Program-made: the position numbers and the translations under genes
Notes under the pieces: model-generated
Seen by the model: the letters and a program-made list of their open reading frames with translations, nothing else
The model's database searches: none
Told to the model about the DNA's origin: nothing
In this document: one piece after another, positions 40,062 through 48,957 of the stretch
Layout: each line of letters begins with the position of its first letter
Position numbering within the stretch: position 1 is the first letter of the stretch
Assembly: GCF_001976145.1 (NCBI RefSeq)
Contig: NZ_MOXD01000011.1
Coordinates: 86,316-150,315 of the forward strand
DNA length: 64,000 nucleotides
Reading direction: 5' to 3'
From: Serratia oryzae
Lineage (GTDB): Bacteria; Pseudomonadota; Gammaproteobacteria; Enterobacterales; Enterobacteriaceae

Positions 40062-40898
40062 TTATTTCACCCCCACCACGCCGTGCTGGATAAACCAACT
40101 GAGCATGCGCTGCCAGCCGTCGGCAGAGGCTTCGGAGTGATAGCTTGGGCGGTAATCGGCATGGAACGCATGCCCTGCCTCGGGGTAAACCACGATCTCG
40201 GCATCGGCGTTGGCTGCGCGGATCGCCTGCCGCATGCTCTCTACCGTTTCCAGCGGAATACTGCCATCCTGGCCGCCATACAGGCCGAGCACCGGTGCGG
40301 AAAGATGCGTTGCGATATCTACCGGGTGCTTCGGTGAGTTCAGGGTTTTCTCCCCTACCAGTTTGCCATACCAAGCTACGGCGGCTTTCAACTGCGGATT
40401 ATGTGCGGCATACAGCCAGGTGATGCGCCCGCCCCAGCAGAAACCGGTGATCGCCAGTTTGTTGGCATCGCCGCCGTGTCGCGTTGCCCAGTGGGCGGCA
40501 TGATCCAGATCGGCCAGCACTTGCTTGTCTGGCACTTTGCTGACCAGATTTTGCAGAAGATCGCTGATTTCGCTGTAATCCCTGGCATCCCCTTGGCGGA
40601 AATAGAGTTCCGGGGCAATCGCCAGATAGCCCTGCTTCGCCAAGCGGCGGCACAGATCCTGAATATGTTCATGCACGCCGAAAATCTCCTGCACCACCAA
40701 AATCACCGGAAGTGGCCCGGGATGATCGGCGGGTTTGGCGATATACGCCGGGAGATCGTCGCCTTGTGAAGGAATGGTGGTTTCCCCGGTATGGATGCCC
40801 TGATGGTCGGTTTGCATCGTCGATGCGGCTGGCGGTGTAACCGCCGGGGCAAATCCCCCCTGAGCCTGCTTTAGTATCATCTCTTGTTCGGTTTTCAT
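40062..40898 (-). CDS. Dienelactone hydrolase family protein (YsgA-like)
   Basis: This 278-residue alpha/beta hydrolase matches E. coli YsgA. The nucleophile motif is GFCWGGR, with cysteine in place of the usual serine, the acid is in GLYGGQDGSIP and the histidine in PEAGHAFHADY. Blocks LPVILVVQEIFGVHEHI and LAIAPELYFRQGD are typical. The physiological substrate is not established. The start at 40898 has GGAG eight bases upstream; ATG 40910 has none. It lies between metE and udp as in E. coli. Confidence 0.88.
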   Translation of the reverse strand: MKTEQEMILKQAQGGFAPAVTPPAASTMQTDHQGIHTGETTIPSQGDDLPAYIAKPADHPGPLPVILVVQEIFGVHEHIQDLCRRLAKQGYLAIAPELYFRQGDARDYSEISDLLQNLVSKVPDKQVLADLDHAAHWATRHGGDANKLAITGFCWGGRITWLYAAHNPQLKAAVAWYGKLVGEKTLNSPKHPVDIATHLSAPVLGLYGGQDGSIPLETVESMRQAIRAANADAEIVVYPEAGHAFHADYRPSYHSEASADGWQRMLSWFIQHGVVGVK

Positions 40899-41190
40899 TG
40901 CGGTCTCCATGCAATCAATAGAGAAAAGCTCGGGAAGGGTTAACTATAGGAAAGATTACCGCTTATTGGCACCTTGTGGAGCATTTTCAGTCAAGGCGAT
41001 AAAAAACGGCAAATTATCCGGCGTTATCACATTTTCACTGTTTCTTTATCATGCTATGTCGGGTTTTCGCCTGTGTTTTGGTCATCAAGATGCTAGACGT
41101 GTTGAGGTGTTTTATCGGTGATCGGTTGCAATGCCAACTGAGGGTTCATTCGCTAAACTGAGCCGATCGCTCAATGTGTCATGATTAATA

Positions 41191-41285
41191 TGTGATTTTT
41201 ATCACTAAAAAATTGTAATTTAATTTTCGTTTCTTATTTAATAGTGAATTAATTCACAAAAATAGCCGGAGATTTTCAGTAGAGT
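41191..41285 (+). promoter_or_regulatory. udp promoter with two CRP sites
   Basis: TGTGA-N6-TCACT (41191-41206) and AGTGA-N6-TCACA (41243-41258) are good CRP sites with centres 52 bp apart. A -10-like TAGAGT is at 41280-41285, which places the second site near -41.5. This is the layout of CRP/CytR-controlled nucleoside promoters, with the CytR site expected between the two. The rest of the 40899-41330 gap shows no gene. Confidence 0.75.
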
Positions 41286-41330
41286 ATTTTTTTGTTCCTC
41301 CCAATCAACAGGATCCAAGAGGAGTCTTCT

Positions 41331-42092
41331 ATGTCTCAATCTGACGTTTTCCACCTCGGCCTCACTAAAAACGATTTACAAGGGGCTACGCTTGCCATCG
41401 TCCCTGGTGATCCACAGCGCGTAGAGAAAATTGCCAAGCTGATGGAAAACCCGGTGCACCTGGCAACACATCGCGAATTTACTTCATGGCGTGCAGAGTT
41501 GGATGGCAAAGCGATCATCGTCTGTTCTACCGGTATCGGTGGCCCATCGACGTCGATCGCGGTTGAAGAACTGGCGCAGCTTGGTATTCGCACTTTCTTA
41601 CGTATCGGCACCACCGGTGCCATTCAGGCCCATATCAACGTGGGCGATGTGCTGGTGACCACGGCGGCAGTGCGCCTCGACGGTGCCAGCCTGCACTTTG
41701 CACCGCTGGAGTTCCCGGCGGTGGCCGACTTTGACTGCACCACGGCGCTGGTAGCCGCTGCCAAGGCCAGCGGTGCTACGACCCATATTGGCGTTACCGC
41801 CTCTTCCGACACCTTCTACCCAGGCCAGGAGCGTTACGACACCTATTCCGGCCGGGTGGTCAGCCGTTTCCAAGGTTCGATGGCGGAGTGGCAGGCCATG
41901 GGCGTGATGAACTATGAAATGGAGTCCGCCACCCTGCTGACCATGTGTGCCAGCCAGGGCCTGCGTGCCGGGATGGTGGCGGGAGTGATCGTCAACCGCA
42001 CCCAGCAGGAGATCCCTGACGCGGAAACCATGAAAAAAATCGAAAGCCAGGCCGTACAGATTGTGGTCGAGGCCGCCCGTCATCTGCTGTAA
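41331..42092 (+). CDS. udp: Uridine phosphorylase
   Basis: This 253-residue enzyme splits uridine with phosphate into uracil and ribose-1-phosphate for pyrimidine salvage. Blocks [47 protein letters not shown] and [18 protein letters not shown] (nucleoside-binding Glu/Met segment) are typical of NP-I family Udp. The start at 41331 has AAGAGGAG before it; an open frame from 41292 is only leader. The upstream region carries paired CRP sites. A terminator follows at 42105. Confidence 0.96.
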   Translation: MSQSDVFHLGLTKNDLQGATLAIVPGDPQRVEKIAKLMENPVHLATHREFTSWRAELDGKAIIVCSTGIGGPSTSIAVEELAQLGIRTFLRIGTTGAIQAHINVGDVLVTTAAVRLDGASLHFAPLEFPAVADFDCTTALVAAAKASGATTHIGVTASSDTFYPGQERYDTYSGRVVSRFQGSMAEWQAMGVMNYEMESATLLTMCASQGLRAGMVAGVIVNRTQQEIPDAETMKKIESQAVQIVVEAARHLL

Positions 42093-42104
42093 TCCTTGCC
42101 TTTT

Positions 42105-42128
42105 CGGGCCGTTGTACGGCCCGTTTTT
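42105..42128 (+). terminator. Terminator of udp
   Basis: CGGGCCGT (42105-42112) pairs perfectly with ACGGCCCG (42116-42123) around TGT and is followed by five Ts. Confidence 0.9.
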
Positions 42129-42241
42129 CCATCCCGCAGTAATCTGTTACGGTAGGGTTCACTTGCGTCTCGAACCCGGCTGTTTTTTTGGGCTGGTACC
42201 TGTGATGATATTTTCCCAAGATAATCGCTATAAGGATGCCT

Positions 42242-43027
42242 ATGATCGCTCAGACCCCGCTTCATCCTTCACTGGCCCCGCTTGACGGCGGCATCAACTT
42301 CCGCGATCTCGGCGGCAACCGCGTGGCCGATGGCCGCCGTATCAAACGTGGGTTGCTGTTCCGTTCCGGCTCACTGGAACGCCTGACCGAAAGCGACTGC
42401 GCCTTTCTGGCTGGCGTACCGGTACGTTCGGTGCTTGATTACCGTGATGCCGATGAAGTGCAGGCTAAGCCGGACGTGCTGTGGCTGGGGGCGGATTACC
42501 ACAACTTCCCGGCGAACCCGCTCAGCAATGAAGTGAATGCCAACCTGGAAAAACTCACCAGCGAAACGCTGGCCGGATTTAATGCCCAAGCGTTTATGTT
42601 GGAACTGTACCGTCGCCTGCCGTTTAACAATGCGGCGTATCGCCAATTGACACAATTACTGATCACGCCGCAGCCAGGGGCGATTGTGCAGCACTGTGCG
42701 GTGGGCAAAGATCGTACCGGGGTAGGCTCAGCGTTGGTGCTGCTGGCGCTGGGGGCGGATGAGGCGACGGTGGTTGAGGATTATTTGTTGACTGAAACCA
42801 CGCTGGCGGCTTTCCGTGAACATATGCTGGAGCAACTCTCTCGGCGTTTGAATACGGCCGCGTTGGCGCAGTTTGCTCAGGTACTGAGTGCGCGCGAAGA
42901 GTTTCTGATGACGGCGCTGGGCTGCATTCGCGAGCAGTATGGTTCTGCCGATCGTTGGTTGGAAAGTGAATATGGGCTGGGGCAACACCAGCGTGAACAA
43001 CTGCAAGCATTCTATCTGGAACAGTAA
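42242..43027 (+). CDS. Tyrosine-protein phosphatase, IphP/lipid-phosphatase type
   Basis: This 261-residue protein has the cysteine-phosphatase motif HCAVGKDRTG, with nucleophile C152 and R158 in the C-x5-R loop. The start block LDGGINFRDLGGNRVADGRRIKRGLLFRSGSLERLTESD is typical of IphP-like phosphatases, which act on phosphotyrosine or phosphoinositides. No signal peptide, so it is likely cytoplasmic. ATG 42242 is preferred over ATG 42236 since AAGGA at 42232-42236 gives a proper spacing. It is not a gene of the conserved udp-rmuC interval and its substrate is unknown. Confidence 0.82.
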   Translation: MIAQTPLHPSLAPLDGGINFRDLGGNRVADGRRIKRGLLFRSGSLERLTESDCAFLAGVPVRSVLDYRDADEVQAKPDVLWLGADYHNFPANPLSNEVNANLEKLTSETLAGFNAQAFMLELYRRLPFNNAAYRQLTQLLITPQPGAIVQHCAVGKDRTGVGSALVLLALGADEATVVEDYLLTETTLAAFREHMLEQLSRRLNTAALAQFAQVLSAREEFLMTALGCIREQYGSADRWLESEYGLGQHQREQLQAFYLEQ

Positions 43028-43113
43028 TAACGGTATGTTTAGCCAGGGTTTAACCAAGACGGGCTGGCATTGCGTATCCTTGGGCTGTATTTTTTCTCTA
43101 CAGGAGCCTGCTA

Positions 43114-43644
43114 TTGAGCCTCAATGATATTGTCTATTGGGTCAGCGACGTTGTGCGACAGCACGAAGGCTGGGCCATTCCGATTATCTTCTTTCTGGCC
43201 TTCGGTGAATCACTGGCTTTCATCTCGCTCTTATTGCCTGCCACGGTCATTCTGCTGGCGTTGGGGGCTTTGATCGGTGAGAGCGGCATTGCCTTCTGGC
43301 CGATTTGGGCCGCCGCCGCCGCGGGGGCATTCTTTGGTGACTGGCTCTCCTACTGGGTGGGCTATCACTATCAGGATCGCGTTGCCCATATGTGGCCACT
43401 GTCACGTAATCCACAACTGCTGGTGCGTGGCCATGCGTTTTTTGAACGTTGGGGTGTGTTGGGCATCTTTTTTGGCCGTTTCTTCGGCCCATTGCGCGCG
43501 GTGGTGCCGCTGGTGGGGGGGATCTGCGGGATGCCGCAAACGTCATTCCAGATTGCCAATATTACTTCGGCGATGATTTGGGCATTCGGTATCCTCGCGC
43601 CGGGCGTCTACGGCATAAAATGGCTTAGCCAGTGGATGGGGTAG
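43114..43644 (+). CDS. DedA family inner-membrane protein
   Basis: This 176-residue protein has the DedA (SNARE-associated/VTT) hallmarks: FGESLAFISLLLPATVIL near residue 30 with the membrane-embedded acidic residue, GAFFGDWLSYWVGY near 70, and GRFFGPLRAVVPLVGGICGMP near 120. Family members are linked to lipid flipping and envelope homeostasis. The start is TTG 43114, with AGGAG seven bases upstream. It follows the phosphatase by 86 bases on the same strand and may be co-transcribed. Confidence 0.88.
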   Translation: MSLNDIVYWVSDVVRQHEGWAIPIIFFLAFGESLAFISLLLPATVILLALGALIGESGIAFWPIWAAAAAGAFFGDWLSYWVGYHYQDRVAHMWPLSRNPQLLVRGHAFFERWGVLGIFFGRFFGPLRAVVPLVGGICGMPQTSFQIANITSAMIWAFGILAPGVYGIKWLSQWMG

Positions 43645-43700
43645 GCGCGTTAAGTGAGTGATCCCCTGCTGTTGCAGGGGAATGACAATATTTCGGCATC

Positions 43701-43970
43701 TATACCCTTCATACTTCAAGTTGCTTGGGTGTTGGCTGCGTTACTCGGCCCATATTGGGCCTCGCCCCTTCGGGGCCGCTGCAAGCAGCGTTCAAATCTG
43801 CTTGCGCAGATTCGTCACTCACCCTAGTCACTTACTTGAGTAAGCTCCTAGGGATGATGAGCCTCTTCGAGGCTCACCCTGCGGGCCAGCGCAAGCGCTG
43901 TTCAAATCGGTCAAAGACCGATTTGTCATTCAGTTGCCGCCTACAAGCAATTCGAATTATTTTGGGTATA
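43701..43970. repeat. Large ERIC compound with two hairpin trains
   Basis: The compound runs from TATACCCTTCATACTTCAAG to the reverse end (CAATTCGAATTATTTTGGG). The first train, 43746-43812, has GGCCC/GGGCC, CCCC/GGGG, CGCTGC/GCAGCG and AAATCTGC/GCAGATT. Then comes the ERIC core (CTAGTCACTTAC ... GTAAGCTCCTAGGGA), then a second train, 43859-43925, with GCCTC/GAGGC, AGCGC/GCGCT and AAATCGGTC/GACCGATTT. The trains share layout but not stem sequence. Confidence 0.8.
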
Positions 43971-44121
43971 TTGTGAGTTCGCATTACGTTATTTATTAAC
44001 TCTTGCAGATAGAGTGAGAATGCGATCACGAATTTGTCGTTGATTTGCTTTTTTTACTTCCCTTATTTTTCTGAGATGTTAATTTTCCATCAAGTGGATT
44101 GTTACTGTTAATAAACAGGCA

Positions 44122-44169
44122 AAACCCAAACCTTCTTGACGTAAATGTCAGGGGTTTGGGTTTTTTTTT
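44122..44169 (+). terminator. Strong orphan rho-independent terminator
   Basis: AAACCCAAACC (44122-44132) pairs with GGTTTGGGTTT (44153-44163), with an inner TGAC/GTCA pair, and is followed by a run of nine or more Ts. The nearest upstream gene (DedA) ends 480 bp earlier beyond the ERIC compound. It may end a long leader or a small RNA transcribed from about 43975-44170; no confident promoter was found. Confidence 0.75.
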
Positions 44170-44214
44170 GCCCCGATTATTAGCATGACTCCGCTAATGA
44201 TTAATTAAATTAAC

Positions 44215-44282
44215 CTATGCTCGCATACTTCAAGTTGCATGAGCTTGCCGTCTTGCTGTAACTCGAATTATTTAGAGTATAT
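44215..44282. repeat. Miniature ERIC-end element
   Basis: Only the two ERIC ends are present, back to back: CATACTTCAAGTTGCATGAG on the left and TGTAACTCGAATTATTTAGA on the right, 68 bp in all, with no core. It lies just before the histidine-phosphatase gene. Confidence 0.65.
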
Positions 44283-44301
44283 AAATCTTATGGAGTCTCA
44301 G

Positions 44302-45090
44302 ATGAAAATAAAAACATGGTTATTGGCTTCTCTGCTTTCTCTTTCTTTTGCCACCATATCTAATGCGTTTGCGGCTGCGGACGATAGCGTGACTATTTAC
44401 TTCGCGCGCCATGGTAAAACCATACTCAATACTTATGATCGCGTTCAGGGTTGGGCGGATTCTCCGCTGACGGCATCGGGGCTCGAAACCGCCCGCTATC
44501 TTGGTGCAGGCTTAAAGGATATTCCGTTCGAACGCTATTACACCAGCGATGCTGGCCGTCAGCGCGAAACCATGCAGGTGATCCTCAAGGAAATGGGCAA
44601 GTCAGACGTTAAAGTGACGGAGTTGCCGGATTTACGCGAAATGTTCTTTGGCGGGTTTGAAGGCTTACCGAACCCAGACATGGCGAATGCTGCCGCCAAG
44701 AAAATGGGCATGGCCTCTGGGGCGGTGATGTTCCAACAGGCGGGGGAAGGTAAGATCGATCTTATCACGATGGTCAACGCCATCAGCCAAAGCGATGAGA
44801 AAAAGGAAGCAGAAAACGCGCTACAGGTAAAAACCCGCATGCAGCGTGCATTACACTCCATTGTGCAGGATGCATTAAAGGCCGGAGACAAGAACGTGTT
44901 GGCGGTTTCTTCCGGGTTATCGATGCTGATGATGGTTTCAGATATGACCGATAACCCGAATAAGAACAAGCCATTGGCTAATGCTGCGGTAGTCAAGATT
45001 ACTTATAAAGATGGTAAATATACGGTAACCGATTTGGGGGATATGAGTTATGTCGCCAAAGGAAAAGAGGCGTTAAATAAAGGCCGTTAA
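44302..45090 (+). CDS. Exported histidine phosphatase-family protein, atypical active site
   Basis: This 262-residue protein has a signal peptide ending SNAFA-AADDS and a periplasmic histidine-phosphatase (phosphoglycerate mutase-like) domain. The phospho-accepting motif is RHG (R36-H37-G38), and the acid in the DLREMFFGGFEG block is kept. The usual second histidine, in a V-S-H-G context near the C-terminus, is replaced: the sequence reads AVSSGLS, with S204 at the His position. It may be inactive, weak or use another residue. ATG 44302 has GGAG six bases upstream. It precedes the OprD-type porin by 89 bases and probably shares its transcript. Confidence 0.8.
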   Translation: MKIKTWLLASLLSLSFATISNAFAAADDSVTIYFARHGKTILNTYDRVQGWADSPLTASGLETARYLGAGLKDIPFERYYTSDAGRQRETMQVILKEMGKSDVKVTELPDLREMFFGGFEGLPNPDMANAAAKKMGMASGAVMFQQAGEGKIDLITMVNAISQSDEKKEAENALQVKTRMQRALHSIVQDALKAGDKNVLAVSSGLSMLMMVSDMTDNPNKNKPLANAAVVKITYKDGKYTVTDLGDMSYVAKGKEALNKGR

Positions 45091-45179
45091 TACCTCAGAG
45101 ATATTAAAAATAAATGTCAGGGTGATAATATTAAATCCCCTGGCAGGTTTTCCTATGCCAATTCCAGGGGATAACAATA

Positions 45180-46493
45180 ATGAAAAATTATGCTTCATGG
45201 GGTTTGATTACCGTTTCTTTATTTTCTGCAGTGGCTCATGCCGCCGATGACAGCGTATTTTCCTCACCTTTCTTTACGGACAGCAAGGCTGAATTATCGC
45301 TGAAGAATTATTGGAAATACCTGAAAGAGGATGCTGCCAACCCAACCACGGTGCATAACGCTTGGGGGCAAGGGGTGGCGTTGGGGTATCAGTCCGGTTA
45401 TCTGGCCGACACTCTCGGGGTGAATGTCGATTACTACAGCGCGGTAAAACTGGGGGCCAGTGATTATTTCAACTCGCGCGGAGTGCTGTACAACAATGGA
45501 CCTGGCAACAGCAAAGATAATGCAACCGGTTTCAGCAAATTCGGCCAGCGCTATCTCAAACTGAAGGGAGAGGTTGGTGATGCGGCACTGAATGCTCAGT
45601 TCGGCTGGCAGACGCTGCGTAATTATGGCGTGATCTCCAATTCAACCCGCCTTTCACCCACCACATATCTGGGTTGGTCTGGGGGCGTGGCGAGGGACGG
45701 CTTATCACTGCGTGGGGCCTACGTCGATCGCTCCATGGAGCGTAACTCGCCAGACAGCCTGCGCCTGCAAACTAACGATGGCCGTGAGATCAACCATCTT
45801 GCCAGCGGGGAATTGGGTTATGAAAATAGCCAGTTCAATGGTCAACTGGCTTATGGTGAGTCGCAGAATTACCTGCGCCGCCAGATCCTGCGCGTGGCGC
45901 TGAAACCCAATAACAACCTCAGCTTGGGCAGCCAGATTTATACCACTCAGGCATTGGATGATTACAAAGACATGGCGTTGAGCAGGCGTAATTTCGATCG
46001 TAATGCCAACCACTATGCTTTTGATGCCAAATGGCAGGAGAAGCTGTGGAGCCTCAAACTCGGTATTGCTCACACGCGGGCCCCGAAGGGCGGCGGTGAG
46101 CTTGGCTTGTACCCGCGTCATATGGCGAAAAACTCACGTGGTACCTTCACCTCCATGGCTTATGCCGGTGAAGACTATATGCGCGATGGCGAAACCATGC
46201 TGGCATCCATTGCCGAATATTATATTACGCCTGAATTTACCGCAGGATTGACTGGCATTTACAGCCAGTTTGGCTACCAGAGTGCAACGGTGCGTACCGG
46301 TGAGGTGAATATTTTTGGCCGCTGGGCGCCATCTCATCCGAAGCTGAAGAATCTGACGGTATTTGCGATGGTCGGCCCCGGCTGGTCCTATAAGAACGTG
46401 AATAAAACGCCGATATTATCTCAGGGAGATTACCTCACGTCGCATTCGCTGGGGGCGGAGTTTATCGCCGAGTATCGTTTCAAACTGTTTTAA
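45180..46493 (+). CDS. OprD family outer membrane porin
   Basis: This 437-residue protein has a signal peptide ending AVAHA-ADDSVFSSPFF and the OprD opening SKAELSLKNYWKYLKED. The remainder alternates polar and hydrophobic residues as in an 18-strand barrel and ends with EYRFKLF, the terminal aromatic of outer-membrane proteins. OprD channels take up basic amino acids or small carboxylates. The cognate substrate is unknown. It lies downstream of the exported phosphatase and before rmuC. AGGGGATAAC lies upstream of the ATG. Confidence 0.88.
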   Translation: MKNYASWGLITVSLFSAVAHAADDSVFSSPFFTDSKAELSLKNYWKYLKEDAANPTTVHNAWGQGVALGYQSGYLADTLGVNVDYYSAVKLGASDYFNSRGVLYNNGPGNSKDNATGFSKFGQRYLKLKGEVGDAALNAQFGWQTLRNYGVISNSTRLSPTTYLGWSGGVARDGLSLRGAYVDRSMERNSPDSLRLQTNDGREINHLASGELGYENSQFNGQLAYGESQNYLRRQILRVALKPNNNLSLGSQIYTTQALDDYKDMALSRRNFDRNANHYAFDAKWQEKLWSLKLGIAHTRAPKGGGELGLYPRHMAKNSRGTFTSMAYAGEDYMRDGETMLASIAEYYITPEFTAGLTGIYSQFGYQSATVRTGEVNIFGRWAPSHPKLKNLTVFAMVGPGWSYKNVNKTPILSQGDYLTSHSLGAEFIAEYRFKLF

Positions 46494-46585
46494 CCCCGCT
46501 TTTTCAAATAAAAACACGCTGGACATCCATACAGGCTCCCTTTAACGTGGCAGGCAACGCAATGACATAGGTTTTAGGGGGCAGG

Positions 46586-48121
46586 GTGGAGTCCAGTTTA
46601 GTTTACGGTATTGGCGGTGTGGCGTTCGGTATGCTACTGGGCTGGCTGATCGCCTGCTTATGGCTGCAACGGCACCATGCTCAGCATGAGACCGAGTTGC
46701 GCTTGCTGGAACAATCTTTGCAGCAGGCACAGCAGGAAATCGCCACCCGCCAGGAGGCGTTGCAACGCCAGGAACAACAACTGCGGCACAACGAGCTGGA
46801 ACTGCGCCAACTGCATAGCCAGGTGGCCGCGGGGCAGGAACGTATGCAGCAGCTCAATCACTGGCGCAATGAATGTGAGCAGTTGAATCAGGAACTGCGT
46901 GCCCAGCGTGAAGTGAACAGCGCCCAGGAAGCAGAACTGCGTGAAGTGACCATTCGCCTGGAAGAAACCCGCATGGCCGCCGAAGAGAAACAGCGGCTGC
47001 TGATCAACAGCGAACAACGGCTGACCAGCCAATTCGAAAACCTGGCAAATCGCATTTTTGAACACAGTGGCCGCAAGGTGGATGAGCAAAACAGGCAAAG
47101 TCTCGATCGCCTGCTGTTGCCGCTGCGCGAGCAGTTGGACGGTTTCCGCCGCCAGGTGCAGGACAGCTTTGGCCAGGAGGCCCGCGAACGCCATACGTTG
47201 ACGCACGAAATTCGTAATCTGCAGCAACTGAATGCGCAAATGGCGCGTGAAGCGCTTAACCTCACCAAGGCACTGAAAGGCGACAATAAAACCCAGGGCA
47301 ACTGGGGCGAAGTGGTGCTGAGCCGGGTGCTGGAGGCTTCCGGGCTGCGCGAAGGGCACGAATATGAAACGCAGGTTAACGTGCGGCTGGATCATCAAAG
47401 CCGTATGCAGCCTGACGTGATCGTGCGTTTACCCCAGGGCAAAGACGTGGTGATTGATGCCAAAATGTCGCTGGTGGCTTACGAGCGCTACTTCAATGGT
47501 GAAGACGAACTGGCGCGCGAAGCGGCGCTGAGTGAGCATATTGCGTCGCTGCGTGGCCATATCCGCCTGTTGGGCCGTAAAGACTACCAACAACTGCCTG
47601 GCCTGCGTTCGCTGGATTATGTCCTGATGTTTATCCCGGTGGAGCCCGCGTTCCTGCTGGCGATAGATCGCGAGCCGGAACTGATTAGCGAAGCCTTGAA
47701 ACACAACATTATGCTGGTGAGCCCCACCACGCTGCTGGTCGCGTTGCGTACCATCAGCAATCTATGGCGTTACGAGCACCAGAGCCAGAATGCTCAGCGC
47801 ATTGCCGATCGCGCAGCCCGGCTGTATGACAAGATGCGCCTGTTTGTTGACGATATGTCTGCGCTGGGGCAAAGCCTGGATAAAGCGCAGGGCAGTTATC
47901 GCCAGGCGATGAGCAAACTGAGCGAAGGGCGTGGTAACCTTATCAGCAGGATCGAAGGCTTTCGCGCGCTGGGGGTGGAGGTCAAACGGCCGATCCAGCC
48001 GCTGCTGGCGCAGCAGGCCAGTGACCAGTATGACGACGATACCGATGATGAGGGCAGCGCGTTACCCGAAGTTGCCGACGATGATAATACCGAAGAACCA
48101 TACTCCGCGTCGCAGGGGTGA
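46586..48121 (+). CDS. rmuC: DNA recombination protein RmuC
   Basis: This 511-residue protein suppresses recombination at inverted repeats. An N-terminal membrane anchor (residues 3-27) is followed by a long coiled coil to about residue 190, then the conserved domain with GDNKTQGNWGEVVLSRVLEASGLREG near 228, and VVIDAKMSLVAYERY near 285. The domain is nuclease-like. The start is GTG 46586, with AGGGGG upstream. It precedes ubiE as in E. coli; the udp-rmuC pair is broken by inserted genes. Confidence 0.93.
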   Translation: MESSLVYGIGGVAFGMLLGWLIACLWLQRHHAQHETELRLLEQSLQQAQQEIATRQEALQRQEQQLRHNELELRQLHSQVAAGQERMQQLNHWRNECEQLNQELRAQREVNSAQEAELREVTIRLEETRMAAEEKQRLLINSEQRLTSQFENLANRIFEHSGRKVDEQNRQSLDRLLLPLREQLDGFRRQVQDSFGQEARERHTLTHEIRNLQQLNAQMAREALNLTKALKGDNKTQGNWGEVVLSRVLEASGLREGHEYETQVNVRLDHQSRMQPDVIVRLPQGKDVVIDAKMSLVAYERYFNGEDELAREAALSEHIASLRGHIRLLGRKDYQQLPGLRSLDYVLMFIPVEPAFLLAIDREPELISEALKHNIMLVSPTTLLVALRTISNLWRYEHQSQNAQRIADRAARLYDKMRLFVDDMSALGQSLDKAQGSYRQAMSKLSEGRGNLISRIEGFRALGVEVKRPIQPLLAQQASDQYDDDTDDEGSALPEVADDDNTEEPYSASQG

Positions 48122-48200
48122 AAGCCGCTGTAAGGTGGGGTATTTCGTGGGTTTCTGGTACACTCCACCACACAAAATTGACTGAATAGCAGGCAGGACA

Positions 48201-48956
48201 ATGGCAGATCAAGCACAGGAAACCACCGATTTTGGTTTTCGCACCGTGGCAAGAGAAGAAAAACAGGCCATGGTGGCCAATGTTTTCCACTCGGTGGCCG
48301 CGAAGTATGACGTGATGAACGACCTGATGTCGTTTGGTATCCACCGCATCTGGAAGCGTTTTACCATTGATTGCAGCGGCGTGCGCCGTGGGCAGCGCGT
48401 GCTGGATCTGGCGGGTGGCACCGGCGATCTGGCGGCCAAGTTCTCCCGTATGGTGGGGGATCAGGGGCAAGTGATCCTGGCGGATATCAACGACTCCATG
48501 CTGAAAATGGGGCGCGAGAAGCTGCGCGATCTCGGCATCGTCGGCAACATCAATTATGTGCAAGCCAATGCCGAAGCCCTGCCGTTCCCAGACAACTATT
48601 TCGATTGCATCACCATCTCATTTGGCCTGCGCAACGTTACCGATAAAGACAAAGCGCTGCGCTCAATGTTCCGCGTGCTGAAGCCGGGCGGCCGCCTGCT
48701 GGTGCTGGAATTCTCCAAACCGCTGCTGGAGCCGCTGAGCAAAGCTTACGATGCTTACTCTTTCCACGTGTTGCCAAAAATCGGTGAGCTGGTAGTGAAA
48801 GATCCGGACAGCTACCGCTATCTGGCGGAATCGATCCGTATGCACCCGGATCAGGATACGCTGAAAGGAATGATGGACGCTGCCGGTTTTGAAAACGTCA
48901 GCTATTTCAACCTGACCGGGGGTATTGTTGCTCTGCACCGGGGCTTCAAGTTCTGA
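48201..48956 (+). CDS. ubiE: Ubiquinone/menaquinone C-methyltransferase UbiE
   Basis: This 251-residue SAM-dependent methyltransferase acts in ubiquinone and menaquinone synthesis (2-methoxy-6-polyprenyl-1,4-benzoquinol and demethylmenaquinone C-methylation). The SAM site is [16 protein letters not shown] near residue 69, with [15 protein letters not shown] near 40 and [20 protein letters not shown] near 131. It heads ubiE-ubiJ-ubiB, overlapping or nearly abutting ubiJ. Confidence 0.96.
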   Translation: MADQAQETTDFGFRTVAREEKQAMVANVFHSVAAKYDVMNDLMSFGIHRIWKRFTIDCSGVRRGQRVLDLAGGTGDLAAKFSRMVGDQGQVILADINDSMLKMGREKLRDLGIVGNINYVQANAEALPFPDNYFDCITISFGLRNVTDKDKALRSMFRVLKPGGRLLVLEFSKPLLEPLSKAYDAYSFHVLPKIGELVVKDPDSYRYLAESIRMHPDQDTLKGMMDAAGFENVSYFNLTGGIVALHRGFKF

Positions 48957-48957
48957 T

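Noticed and set aside
43791-43800. GTTCAAATC segments resembling a tRNA T-loop
   Set aside because: They occur in the hairpin trains of the repeats; no acceptor stem, anticodon arm or overall cloverleaf can be drawn.
43701-43970. CRISPR-like array
   Set aside because: The repeated units are self-complementary hairpins of differing sequence with no equal-length repeats and unique spacers, and no cas genes are present.
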